Notes under the pieces: generated by a model
The model's input: only the letters and a program-made list of their open reading frames with translations
Told to the model about the DNA's origin: nothing
The model's database searches: none
In this document: piece by piece, positions 9,283 to 19,174 of the stretch
Layout: the number at the start of each line of letters is the position of its first letter
How positions within the stretch are numbered: position 1 is the stretch's first letter
Made by a program: the position numbers and the translations under genes
Assembly (NCBI GenBank): GCA_032718475.1
Contig: JAUCBJ010006475.1
Location: forward strand, 1 to 31,275
Reading direction: 5' to 3'
From: Nemertoderma westbladi
Taxonomy: Eukaryota; Xenacoelomorpha; Nemertodermatida; Nemertodermatidae
Length of the DNA: 31,275 nucleotides

Positions 9283-9516
9283 GTTAGTCGCTACTTTGAT
9301 TGTAAATTGTATTATGCTTGCTTTAATAGTATTTATTATAATTTATTCTTAAAGAAAGCATTGTTTTGTACAGTAGTGAAAAAATGAACTGCAAAAAAAC
9401 TGAAAATTATATACAAATAACTATAAAACATTGTTCATAAAATGCACTTTACAGCATTTTAAAGTTATCTGTGAATGTAAAACACTGGAGGCTCCTCTCT
9501 CTAGACTGTTGCCATA

Positions 9517-11069
9517 CTACTACTACTACTAGGATCGGCATGCTGCATTGCAGCTGCATTTTTAAGAATGCTGTGCCGGCTTGTCAACAAAATTGCACCG
9601 CCACAACTCCCTATCACCCATGACATTTGCTAGATCATCCGCATCTTTAAGGCCAGTGTCCTTTAAGATGCGTCTCAAGAAAGTCATGGGCTGTCCACCA
9701 TGCTTATTCACTCCATGAGGCTGCCAAAGTACAAGATTATGCACTGGCTGGTCCTCACGGTGAAAGCAATGTCCTGCAAAGCGGAGGCGATTTTGTTCTA
9801 GTGTCAAGCTTGGGGGAACCAATGAGACACCTCCAATGTTATATAGTGTCCGGTTGGAGATGTGTGCATTGTACTTGACACAATGAACCCGGCGTAGCAT
9901 TCTTGTGAATGTGCCATCCAGAGATTTGGTGTCCTCAGCAGTTAGAGCCCAGCATGGACTCCCGTAGAGGAGTACTGGAACTACTGCTGCTCTAAATAAT
10001 CGGACCTTAAGTTTCCGATTAATTCTCGGTGACTTTCAAATCCTGGAAAGCCTATTCAAGGCTGCCCATGCCTTTCCCTTACGTATTCGAAGGTCCTCAC
10101 CTGACTTCCGGATCCATGATCTCAGGTAACAGAAGTCGTCCACATGCTCAAGCATACCATCCTTTGAGCTTATGCTCATCCGATCACAGACTTGCTGAGG
10201 ACTTTCAAAGTTAACTGTCAGAATTTTGGTCTTTCTGGAGTTAATAAAAAGACCAACACTAGAAGCAGCATGTTCTAATGAGATGAGGAGCCGTTGGGCT
10301 CCCTCTAATGATTCTGAGAGTACTCCTAAGTCATCAGCAAAGTCTAGATCAGTTAGGTACTTGGAAGGATTTCCTCGACTTCTGGAGCCAGTAGGTGGAG
10401 TTATCATCACCCCATCATCATTATAATGATCTAAGGACATGCGTAGAACATAGTCAACCACAATAATGAACAAGAATGGTGCAAGTGTGTCTCCTTGGAG
10501 GACGCCCCATAACACTTCAAATGGTTCTGTGTCACCGTCAACAGTAGACACAAATGTTGTCGAACCATCATATACTGATCTGATTGCTGCAATAATTTCA
10601 TCAGGAATCCCATATAATGAAAGTATGCTGAACATACGTGAGCGAGAGACTGAATCAAAGGCCTTGAAGAAGTCAACAAAGATAACAGCCAGATGCCTGT
10701 CTTTCTTTTTTGATAACTCTTCAATTATCCTTCTAAGTGCCAAAATGGGCTCCATGGTCCCACGACCTTTACGGAACCCATTCTGATTTCCACGGAGCAG
10801 TCTCTCAATGGGATCCCTGATGCGATTTAATAGAATCCTATTGTATAGCTTTGCAGCAATCGAGATCAATGAGATTCCCCGAAAAGAACCATAGAGTGTT
10901 AGGTTGCCCTTCTTGGGAACTGGCACCAACTTATTTGTTTTCATTTCTTGTGGGACTCTTGTTGTTCGGTACATGTCTACTATGATGGGATAGATGAGCT
11001 TTAAACACTCAGGTATTTTAAAGACCTCAAGGGGAACACCATCTACTCCACTGGCACGATTGGTCATAA
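9517..11069 (-). mobile_element. LINE family A, copy 1 (5'-truncated, 9-bp TSD)
   Basis: A 1553-bp antisense insertion in the Helitron. Its 3' end (left on the plus strand) is a short (TAG)n tail and its 5' end is truncated. Both sides carry GTTGCCATA (9508-9516 and 11070-11078), the expected target-site duplication, directly abutting the tail on one side and the truncation on the other. The second family member at 21648-22332 has the same 3' end. Truncation, a microsatellite-like tail and a TSD of this size are normal for target-primed reverse transcription. Confidence 0.85.
9562..11067 (-). pseudogene. LINE A reverse transcriptase, one in-frame stop
   Basis: Single continuous frame from 11067 down to 9562, ~500 codons, broken only by a TGA at 10038-10036 where copy 2 has TGG (Trp). 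N to C: ASGVDGVPLEVFK, the SFRGISL block, NQNGFRKGRGT, the catalytic box FVDFFKAFDSV (Asp about residue 132), YGIP, GVLQGDTLAPFLF, FADD (about 243-246), then the thumb and C-terminal part with VVPVLLYGSPCW, TAEDTKSLDG, HNLVLWQPHG. All three RT catalytic aspartates are present. The endonuclease domain is missing through 5' truncation. The lysine usual in F-V-D-F-K-K-A-F is Phe here. Clade not assigned with confidence; RTE-like by overall motif style. Confidence 0.85.
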
Positions 11070-11078
11070 GTTGCCATA

Positions 11079-11387
11079 AGGCAGGGATGGTGTCACTTTA
11101 ACACCCAAGGACGAATACCCTCACTCTACAAACATTTTTCTTAATTAACTCCCACCAACATAAAAGCTAATCTTAGTTTTAAAAAACAATGTTGATATTA
11201 TGCTAACTGTATAAGATGTGTGTTGCTTTTGTCTGACCGATATTTTGCTTTAAAAGTTCATTTTTAGATTTCTTTCATTTTTCTCTGTATATTTTTCTCT
11301 GTTAATTTCTTTCTCAAAATTGTCTTTAATATCGACTTTTAATTGTGTTTTTAGAACATGCTGACTATACAAAGAACCAGATTTTCC
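11079..11387. other. Helitron intron or interdomain DNA
   Basis: AT-rich, pyrimidine-rich towards its right end and closing in TTAATTGTGTTTTTAG, a plausible acceptor directly before the next readable Helitron block. No gene. Confidence 0.4.
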
Positions 11388-11888
11388 TCGTACAAGCATG
11401 TATGTATGCCACCAGTACGGTCTGCAGGATGACGATGGTGAATGGGAGCAAGCGCTCAAAGAGGCTGACCTAACGATGATGTGCCACCAGATTCGTAGCC
11501 CCTTTGTCATCATCTTGTTGTTCTGCAACCCCTCATTGTTTAACGACCATTATTCCGAATGGACATACGATATTCGCCAGAAATTTCCTTTAGCTTAAGC
11601 AGAACAGTTGAAGGTTATGGTGATCATTAGCCTGGAACAGAAGCTGCAGAATAGTAATAAAGAACTCAGTGACTTTGGCCTGCCTGTTCCAACATAACTC
11701 CAAAGACAAGATATGGCTGATCTTAGCAACCGAAGAAGTTTACACGATCAAATTCCCATTGCTATCCAAGAGGAACTCAGTTATGACAATGAGGAGACAA
11801 CGCCAGATCACAGTTTAAGATTGCAACTACTTAACGATTCACAGCATGTTGTCTATTCGGAAATTATGAATGGTGGACGCTGTAAATA
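11388..11888 (+). pseudogene. Helitron fragment preceding helicase motif I
   Basis: After the candidate acceptor one frame reads FLVQACM and the next YGLQDDDGEWEQALKEAD, then IRSPFVIILLFCNP, stop; another frame continues LEQKLQNSNKELSDFGLPVP, then IQEELSYDNEE and LLNDSQHVVYSEIMNG. These match, in order, the Helitron region FxxACxxxGLLxDDxEW ... LRxLFxxILxxC ... LxDFxLPxP ... EExxYD ... LNxxQxxVYxxI that normally leads directly into the Walker A loop. Here GGRCK and a stop follow, and no GxGKT is found before the next insertion at 12066. At least two frameshifts. Confidence 0.8.
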
Positions 11889-12065
11889 ATGGTATGTTTA
11901 CTAATATTGTTTTCCACTATTTAGCTCTGATCAAGCTTTCAGTGTAAAACTAGCATATGGTCACAGTCTGACAAAGATTCAGAAGTTGCCTATGTTAAAA
12001 CCAAAGCTCCAAAGTAAGTGTTTCAACTTTCAAGCTTTGAATACAAGTAAATGGTATTCCTTTAA

Positions 12066-12917
12066 CCCTATTAAACCTGGGGGGGGGGGGGGGGTCAATA
12101 TGACCCCCCCCCCGTGGTTTTTTTATTATAATTCTGAAACAAACGCAGTTGAGTATCCGAAATTTTATGACTTTTCCTAAAAATCTATTGTCTTCCTAGT
12201 AGTGAAAACCGTTTTCAAAAATATTGGGTAGTTTTCGAGTTATAGCACCATTTTTTAACCCTACTTTTGGCACTTTTTTTGAGGCGTTTTTTGAAAATTT
12301 CATATATATTTTATATATTTCATATATTTGAATATTCAATAGTAATTGAATAGTTATGAAGATTCAACATTCGAATAAAATTAACCTTATTGATTGGACT
12401 GTTGGTTGTTGTATCATGATTGAATAATAATAAGTAATTAAACTATATTCAATACCATGCTAGGATTTATTATATTTAATAGCATGAAATAAAATAAATA
12501 CATTTATTTCTGAGTTTTCTGGTGCGTGGTGTTTTCTGGTGCAGACTTTCGATGTTGATTATTCATGACGATTGCGATTCTGTCATTGCCAGTAGCATAC
12601 ATAAAGCTTATGACTAAATAGCAGGCAGCGAAATCTTCCCAATTCAAATCCACCATACTGAATGGTGATACGATCATTAAACACACCATATATATGCCTG
12701 GTGCAACTTGATATTCCATCGCAACCAGAACCCCAAAAAACCCTATTGCGCAAAAAACAGGCACGAACGTCGAACAATGAATTTACAATATTTCAAAATT
12801 TGGTGCTGACACCAAAATTTGGCACCGGCCAATAAAAACAAATTTGAAATTTCTAGCTTATTTCATATTATGAATTCCACCTAATTGCAAACACCAAAAG
12901 AATTGCCAATGGTAGGG
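12066..12917. mobile_element. TTAA-flanked piggyBac-like non-autonomous element
   Basis: TTAA at 12062-12065 and 12918-12921 flank an 852-bp segment beginning CCCTATTAAACC and ending GGTAGGG, so the ends share CCCTA inverted. TTAA duplication with CCCT-type ends is the piggyBac signature. Just inside the left end lies a strong hairpin, G16-TCAATATGA-C10 (12079-12113). An 86-codon minus-strand frame (12504-12764) has no transposase motif. The short TIR limits certainty, and the element may be a diverged MITE. It lies in the Helitron carcass between the pre-motif-I block and the late helicase block. Confidence 0.55.
12079..12113. repeat. G-run/C-run hairpin
   Basis: Sixteen G (12079-12094), the loop TCAATATGA whose ends also pair (TCA/TGA), then ten C (12104-12113). 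Perfect stem of at least 13 bp. Confidence 0.9.
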
Positions 12918-12921
12918 TTAA

Positions 12922-13103
12922 ATAATATAAATTATGTTAAAAATTATAAAATTATGTTGTGTATTATTGCGTTTAAAATTATAAAATATTGTTACAAATA
13001 TAAATTATGGTAATTGTTATAATTCATATACAACAAATTTAAAAATTAGCATATTTTTAAACAGTAAAATTAAACATTATTTTATAATTTATCATTGGTG
13101 GTA
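12922..13103. other. Very AT-rich spacer
   Basis: Runs of ATAAATTATG and TAAAATTATAAAAT with no coding signal; likely intronic sequence of the Helitron. Confidence 0.4.
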
Positions 13104-13178
13104 TGGGTGAATAAGTGTTTTGGAATGGTTGGAGTGTCAGACATCCAACCCAGGGTTCACCAGTTCGATCCCACCTGG
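13104..13178 (+). repeat. tRNA-like promoter segment, SINE candidate
   Basis: TTTTGGAATGGTTGGAGTG (box A-like, about 13119-13132) is followed about 41 bases later by AGTTCGATCCC (box B-like, 13162-13172), with the intervening CCAACCCAGGG typical of tRNA-derived SINE heads. A cloverleaf is not convincing, so this is not a functional tRNA gene. No tail or TSD was defined, and the right part may merge with the Helitron intron. Confidence 0.45.
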
Positions 13179-13300
13179 ATGTCATTGCCAACTTTGCAAA
13201 TCTGTACCCAACAAAAGTTATAACCTTATTTTAAGGTATTCTATGGTATTTTATGGAATCACTGTAAATATTTATTATACTATTTTGTATTTCCTTACAG

Positions 13301-13531
13301 AGCACAGATAACAGATTCGTCTATTCGAAATTCAAACCATTGGCCCAGTTTCAGATCGATATCCTTGATGGAAAACATGAGAATAGGGTCAGATCCTTCT
13401 CTAAAGGAGTTGGACAACTTTCTCCTTCAAATGGGTAATGGGCTTTTCCCCATCATACAAGAACCAGATTGGGTTGAGATTCCACATCACATGGTGTTTA
13501 CTATTCATAGTGATAGCCAGATGCTGTGAAT
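13301..13531 (+). pseudogene. Helitron late helicase block
   Basis: After TTTCCTTACAG one frame reads SSIRNSNHWPSFRS, then LMENMRIGSDPSL, FLLQMGNGLFP and DWVEIPHHMVF up to a stop at about 13528. This is the conserved Helitron stretch SxxWxxFxxxxLxxNMRxxxDxxxxxFLLxIGxG...IxIP that follows helicase motif III in the Pif1-like helicase. About 150 residues that should lie between this block and the 11.4-11.9 kb block, including Walker A and B, are not found. The acceptor and phase are consistent with a real exon start. Confidence 0.8.
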
Positions 13532-13595
13532 ATATCTATTGGAGAATTCGTAATTTATATTCTATATATTATCTTATATATTTATTATTATTTAA

Positions 13596-14316
13596 GGGGG
13601 GGGGGGGGGGGGGGGTACACCATTTTGGTCCAAAATATGTCGAAATTTTTTTATGGTCTATTATAATGCACCATTGAATGGTGTTTCCAAATCTGAAAAC
13701 CGCTATTTAATAGCTCTTTTAGTTTTCAAGTTATGTAAATTTCCATTTAGGGAATCCTATTGAAATTACTATTACTATGTATAATGAAAGGTCGATTATC
13801 TCCAAATATTTTTTTTATGAAATTGTCAACTTCAAAACCCTACTACTTCTACAATTTTTGAGTAATTAGTCTGAAACTTCCTGTGGGTGTCTAGATAGCC
13901 ACCCTGCATAAAAGTATCAGGCAACTTTTCGGAATTTTTTCTTAATAAAATTTAATACTAGTTATAAAAAACCTAAAAATTACCATAAATTTGCAGCGCC
14001 ACCTAGCGGTTCAGAATTATTTTAACAAAATTTCGCCTGATAGTTATGTTGCCCCATCTTTGATCTATCATATAAAAAAACTTTCATGTGATTAGAATCA
14101 AAACTGTAAAAGCCTTAGGGTTTCAAGCGCAACCAAGTTTTTTTTATTGTTAACTAGTATTAACTAATATTAAATAGCGGAAAATTTTGTTTTCTGACCT
14201 GTCATGTAGAATAGCATCTTAGGCACCTATATGCCAAATTTTAGCCAAAATGAAGCAATTTTGAAACGCTGAGAGTGATAAATCGAAGAGTTGTCCGAAA
14301 ATGGTGTACCCCCCCC
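13596..14316. mobile_element. TTAA-flanked MITE with poly-G/poly-C termini
   Basis: TTAA at 13592-13595 and 14317-14320 flank a 721-bp element. Its left end is a 20-base G run then TACACCATTTTGG; its right end reads CGAAAATGGTGTA then 8 C, giving inverted ends G(n)TACACCATTTT. TTAA TSDs suggest the piggyBac superfamily, although the canonical CCC start is here GGG. The interior is non-coding and contains ATGCACCATTGAATGGTG near 13666, a small internal echo of the TIR. The unequal 20/8 run lengths show the terminal homopolymers have changed after insertion. Confidence 0.75.
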
Positions 14317-14320
14317 TTAA

Positions 14321-14825
14321 AGCTATTTCATGTTCATAATGAAGTATTATAGCCATGTCAAAATCCTTGGTGTTTTTCAGCAATAATTAATCAAAATATC
14401 CTCTGATTGTTTTTAAAAAACCACATCGATTTTCATATTTATAACTTCTAACCCACTCCACGAGATAGAGAATCTTAAATGAAAGTCAAAAGAACAGGGT
14501 AACACTTACATTTATAAAAGTAATCAGCTGTTATTTAATTATTATTATTATTATATTATTATTATTATTAAATTATAATAATAATAATAAAAATAGTTTT
14601 AAGAGTCTATAATATCGAGGGTTTGCTGACCTGAATTCCTGAACATTTTTTTGTCGTATTCATAAATTAATATAGATAGTAGCTTTGAAAAAGGTTATTC
14701 ACTGTTTGCTTCATTGTTAGTAAAGGAAGGGTCCTTGTGTGACAGGAGGGAATGCTCGACTGGCCAGTCGAATTGACTTGCAATGCTGGATTAGTACATT
14801 GAATCATTCTCAGTATTGATCTGCT
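14321..14825. other. Unassigned DNA with an ATT/AAT microsatellite
   Basis: No gene. At 14535-14593 (ATT)n is followed by (AAT)n, forming an imperfect AT-only inverted repeat. I looked for the next Helitron motifs after the helicase block and did not find them. Confidence 0.4.
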
Positions 14826-16621
14826 GTTACATTGTGTGAAAACCACTGATGATATTGGATTGACATCCATATATTGTATAATATGCAATTGCTTACATAT
14901 GATCCAACCAACATGCATGAAACCACATAATGTTTTCGTGTACTCTGTTCAATTTTTATATGTGTATTTCACATAGGATGCTATATGCAGTAATCCATGT
15001 CATCGTCTAACACTTAGTATAGAATGTTTGTGGTTGCATTTTTTATTGTTTGTGTTACATCACTGAGAGTACTGTATTGCTTCTGTATTTTAAGTATTTT
15101 GAGTATTTTAATTCATCTTATAATTATAATCCAGAAAATTTAGATGACAATGGTTGGATTACAGGCGGGATTACACGATCATCCATTTTATTTTTTGAAG
15201 ATTCTATTTGCAGGTACTTTGTAGATACTGCTGACTTGCCAATTAACTAAATATTTCAAGGACTTATGTAAACTTAAAGATGCGCTTCTGATTATATTTG
15301 CAAATAAATTAACATAACAACAATGCACGGGAAGCAGTCTGGAGAAAATTAGAAAGAGGCTGGCCAACAATGACTACCATACTGAAATAATTAAAAAATT
15401 TAAGGTACAAATTAAGCACCCCCGCATACACAAGAAGGCACCCTCCAGCACAATATATAGAACCCTTGGTTTTAATTAACTTACATTAATTAAAATATTC
15501 CAATTTAAGTAAAAGTCGCAATGCACAATTCTCCATTTACAAATACAACACAGATTGTTTTATCCACAGGCCACAAGCAACGTAATATACTTACAAGGTC
15601 TTTGCTCAGCACCCCAACGTGACCGACCTACACCCAATGTTGTAATGTTATCACAGTATTAAGAAGAGCATGAGGAAAAATATTGTATACCATATCAAAT
15701 GCAACATATGACCAGAGTGAAGCAGAACGAAGAACAGCTCGGTCAGAGCTCACTTTACGGATAAACATAGAGACACACAAATAGACCACCACCCATTCAC
15801 AACAACCATTATCTAACGATACAAGGACTGACCAGTCAGGAAACTAGCAGAACACATTATAATAAATAGAAAAAACTTCTCTGAACAACATGCATCATGC
15901 AACTAAATATGATACAGGTTGGGTGGTAGGATTTTGTTTCACTTTCAATGTCGGTCCTGCTTTTTACTAAATTTTCTAAACAAATATTTTGACAATTTAT
16001 TAATTAGGTATTATTACATCTTATAAGATTACATAGATAATAATATATAAATAATAATTAAACTAAGCACAGTACCAGTACTACGAACTACTGCATAACA
16101 GTTTTTCTTGTTAAGAGTCGGTACTCTGCCATGAAAGGTTTGTTCTATAGGGTGTTAGTCGAACAGTCTAATGGTGCCGTTGCCACCATTTCCGATTTGC
16201 CATCACCATGGAGAACTCGCAGCGTATGGGGTGGTTCCAAGTGGAGCGCAAACACCCCGCAGGCTCATCAAACCCGTGCGGAGGAGAGTGAAACTCAATT
16301 CGCGGCGAACTCAGTGGCTGCACTCAGAAGGAACTCAGAGCCGCTTGACGAACTAATCGTAGTGGATCCACCAAACGCCGAGAATATGTTGTAAATGTCG
16401 CCAACTCAACCTCACTTATCCACTCATCATAGAATTGAAATCATCCCCTTCATATTATTCCCCTCATCACGTGTGATATGTGAGTCTGTATAACTTTTTT
16501 GTGGTCATTGATCTGTTATGTAGAAGATGTTATATTATTCTAACGTTCCTTTCCTGTCATAGCGATCACTTTCGTGATAAACTGTATTTCCGTGGCAATA
16601 ATGATTGTTTATAGTTTTTTT
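14826..16621. repeat. Direct duplication, copy 1
   Basis: Starts GTTACATTGTGTGAAAACCACTG and matches 16706-18181 in the same orientation with high identity, an offset of 1880 bp at the left edge. Relative to copy 2 it holds about 390 bp of extra sequence (about 15418-15807) and lacks a ~32-bp block near 16326. Contents are AT-rich, with a less AT-rich 300-bp island near 16130-16420. No known transposon motif recognised. Confidence 0.9.
16131..16394 (+). CDS. Hypothetical ORF in duplication copy 1
   Basis: An 87-codon ATG frame in the GC-richer island. A second ATG (16208) lies in the strong Kozak context CACCATGG but opens only a ~26-residue frame. The frames are not conserved in copy 2, which differs by several indels that are not multiples of three, so no single protein is supported. 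No domain recognised. The island may be a former exon or a regulatory CpG-rich segment. Confidence 0.2.
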   Translation: MKGLFYRVLVEQSNGAVATISDLPSPWRTRSVWGGSKWSANTPQAHQTRAEESETQFAANSVAALRRNSEPLDELIVVDPPNAENML

Positions 16622-16705
16622 ATGCATCTTACATTGATGTTAGGATATGACCACACCAAGTGTTACCATGTAATCTCCATGTTGTTAAAGTACCTGAAAT
16701 TTGTT

Positions 16706-18181
16706 GTTACATTGTGTGAAAACCACTGATGATATTGGATTGACATCCATATATTGTATAATATGCAATTGCTTACATATGATCCAACCAACATGCATGA
16801 AACCACATAATGTTTTCGTGTACTCTGTTCAATTTTTATATGTGTATTTCACATAGGATGCTATATGCAGTAATCCCTATCATCGTCTAACACTTAGTAT
16901 AGAATGTTTGTGATTGCATTTTTATTGCTTGTGTTACATCAGTGAGAGTATTGCTTCTGTATTATTTTGAGTATTTTAAGTCATCTTATAATTATAATCC
17001 TGAAAATTTAGATGATAATGGTTGGATTACAGGTGGGATTACACGATCATCCATTTTATTTTTTGAAGATTCTATTTGCAGGTACTTTGTAAACCTTTGT
17101 AGATACTGCTGAGTACTGACTTACCAATTAACTTGGGTATTTCAAGATTATATCAAGATTATTCATTAGCTTCTGATTATATTTGCAAATAAATTAACAT
17201 ACTGTATGTAACAACAATGCACGGGAAGCAGTCTGGAGAAAATTAGAAAGAGGCTGGCCAACAACGACTACCATACTGTAATAATTAAAAAATTTAAGGC
17301 ACAAATTAAGCACATAATAAATTACGCATAATAACACATAATACACATAATAATTTAATTATCTAACGATACAAGGACTGACCAGTCAGGAAACTAGCAG
17401 AACACATTATAATAAATAGAAAAACCTTCTCTGAACAACATGCATCATGCAACTAAATATGATACAGGTTGGGTGGTAGGATTTTGTTTCACTTTCAATG
17501 TCGGTCCTACTTTTTACTAAATTTTCTAAACAAATATTTTGACAAATTATTAATTAGGTATTATTACATCTTATAAGATTACATAGATAATAATATATAA
17601 ATAATAATTAAACTACGCACCGTACCAGTACTACGAACTACTGCATAACAGTTTTTCTTGTTAAGAGTCGGTACTCTGCCAGGAAAGGTTTGTTCTATAG
17701 GGTGCTAGTCGAACAGTCTAATGGTGCCGTTGCCACCATTTCCGATTTTGCCATCACCATGGAGAACTCGCAGCGTATGGGGTGGTTCCAAGTTCCAAGT
17801 TCCACAGGCTCATCAAACCCGTGTGGAGGGTAGTGAAACTCAATTCGCGGCGAACTCAGTGGCTGCTCTCAGCATACGGTGCCTCACGTTTCTTGGAAAG
17901 TTGAAGGAACTCAGAGCCGCTTGACGAACTAATCGTAGTGGATCCACCAAACGCCGAGAATATGTTGTAAATGTCGCCAACTCAACCTCACTTATCCACT
18001 CATCATACAATTTCCATCGTTCCCCTCATCATATGTGATATGTAGGTCTAACTTTTTTGTGGTCATTGATCTGTTATTTAGAAGATGTTATCTTATTCTA
18101 ATGTTCCTTTCCTGTCATAGCGATCATTTTCATGATAAACTGTATTTCGCTGGCAATAATGATTGTTTATAGTTTTTTTTT
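16706..18181. repeat. Direct duplication, copy 2
   Basis: Second copy of 14826-16621. A simple AT-rich CATAATA repeat (about 17313-17356) replaces the 390 bp found in copy 1. Around 17790 it has a TTCCAAG triplication (TTCCAAGTTCCAAGTTCC) instead of the copy 1 sequence, and near 17880 it carries ~32 bp that copy 1 lacks. Right-hand homology ends in a T run at about 18181. Confidence 0.9.
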
Positions 18182-18418
18182 AGCTAAATCATTGTTGGAG
18201 TCGAAATTATGTAATAATCGATGTTGAGCGACTTGAATTTATTTTTATTTAGTATTTGTGTTACAGTGGCTCGGTTCCTATTGAATTTATTTTGTCTTTA
18301 GACAAGTTTGTTTATTGGTTTTGGATTTAGTTCACATTTTGAAAATTGAAAGGTATATCAGCACATAATATATCTTTGATGATATATATATTTCTCCCAA
18401 ATTTCACATTTGTATCCA
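18182..18418. other. AT-rich spacer
   Basis: No gene or repeat recognised apart from short ATATAT tracts near 18380. Confidence 0.4.
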
Positions 18419-18571
18419 TCACCAACACTGAGATATAGGAATTATTTGTTCCTTTAGTGCTTCCAATCTACCTAAGAAGTGTCTATATTTCTTTTTCCCT
18501 TCTTGGGCATGACCACATCCAATAAGTATCGGTTCTATACAATCCCCTACAATATAGGCTGAACAGAACAT
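18419..18571 (-). CDS. Short unidentified ORF, possible exon relic
   Basis: Fifty codons from ATG at 18571. It contains IEPILIGCGHAQEGKKKY and then RHFLGRLEALKEQ, which looks like globular protein sequence rather than random AT-rich translation, and the DNA is less AT-rich than its surroundings. No family recognised. It may be an exon fragment of a transposon or host gene. Confidence 0.25.
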   Translation of the reverse strand: MFCSAYIVGDCIEPILIGCGHAQEGKKKYRHFLGRLEALKEQIIPISQCW

Positions 18572-18889
18572 ATGATTTCCTGATCCTAATCCTGATTACC
18601 AAATCCTAATTTATTCTTTCCTAAAATAATGCAACACCACCATAAACCATTCATCTATCAGGATTGCTCATCATTGTCCTACAGTATAAATAACTTTAGA
18701 ATGAAACATAGTAAGGTTGTGTAAACAGTATCTTGCATTTCATTTCGTCCATAAAAAATTTTCTTGTAACCCGTAATGATCATAACAGTTTAGCAGTTCA
18801 CTCAAGTAATAGCAATTTGAGGTGAATCCATGAGTGACAACTTACGTTGTTCTCTTTTCTGCACTTTTTCAGAATAATATACTTCTTTT

Positions 18890-19174
18890 TTGTCTCCTCT
18901 ATTTGAGTTGTTCTCTATTTGTGTGTCGTTAATTAAGTGGCCCATTTATCTGTATCTCTGCTTGTATAACCACTATCTGCAAGTTATATATATATATACC
19001 ATTCCCGCACCACATTGTATAATATATTTCCGCCAATTTACAATGATTGTTTATTTTGATGTAGAATGCAATGTTATTTTGTGTGGATGTGTGTTTTGTT
19101 GGCTTTTGGTGTGGTTAGTGTATCCTGCAGGGGTTAGTGAAGCTGAGAATGAGCCAAACCCTGGTGAAACATGA
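18890..19174 (+). pseudogene. Possible LINE ORF start relic (hydrophobic stretch plus NPG)
   Basis: The frame ends with a hydrophobic Cys/Trp-rich stretch (LCGCVFCWLLVWLVYPAG), then SEAENEPNPGET and a stop. Many CR1/L2-type LINE proteins begin with a Leu-rich segment followed by (S/A)GD(V/I)xxNPGP. The layout here is similar, but the Asp and final Pro are missing and nothing recognisable follows, so this is a weak suggestion. Confidence 0.2.

Noticed and set aside
12504-12764. 86-codon frame as piggyBac transposase
   Set aside because: No DDE-type or cysteine-rich motif visible; too short; likely chance in a non-autonomous element.
13104-13178. Functional tRNA gene
   Set aside because: Box-like motifs are present but no convincing cloverleaf, acceptor stem or terminator.
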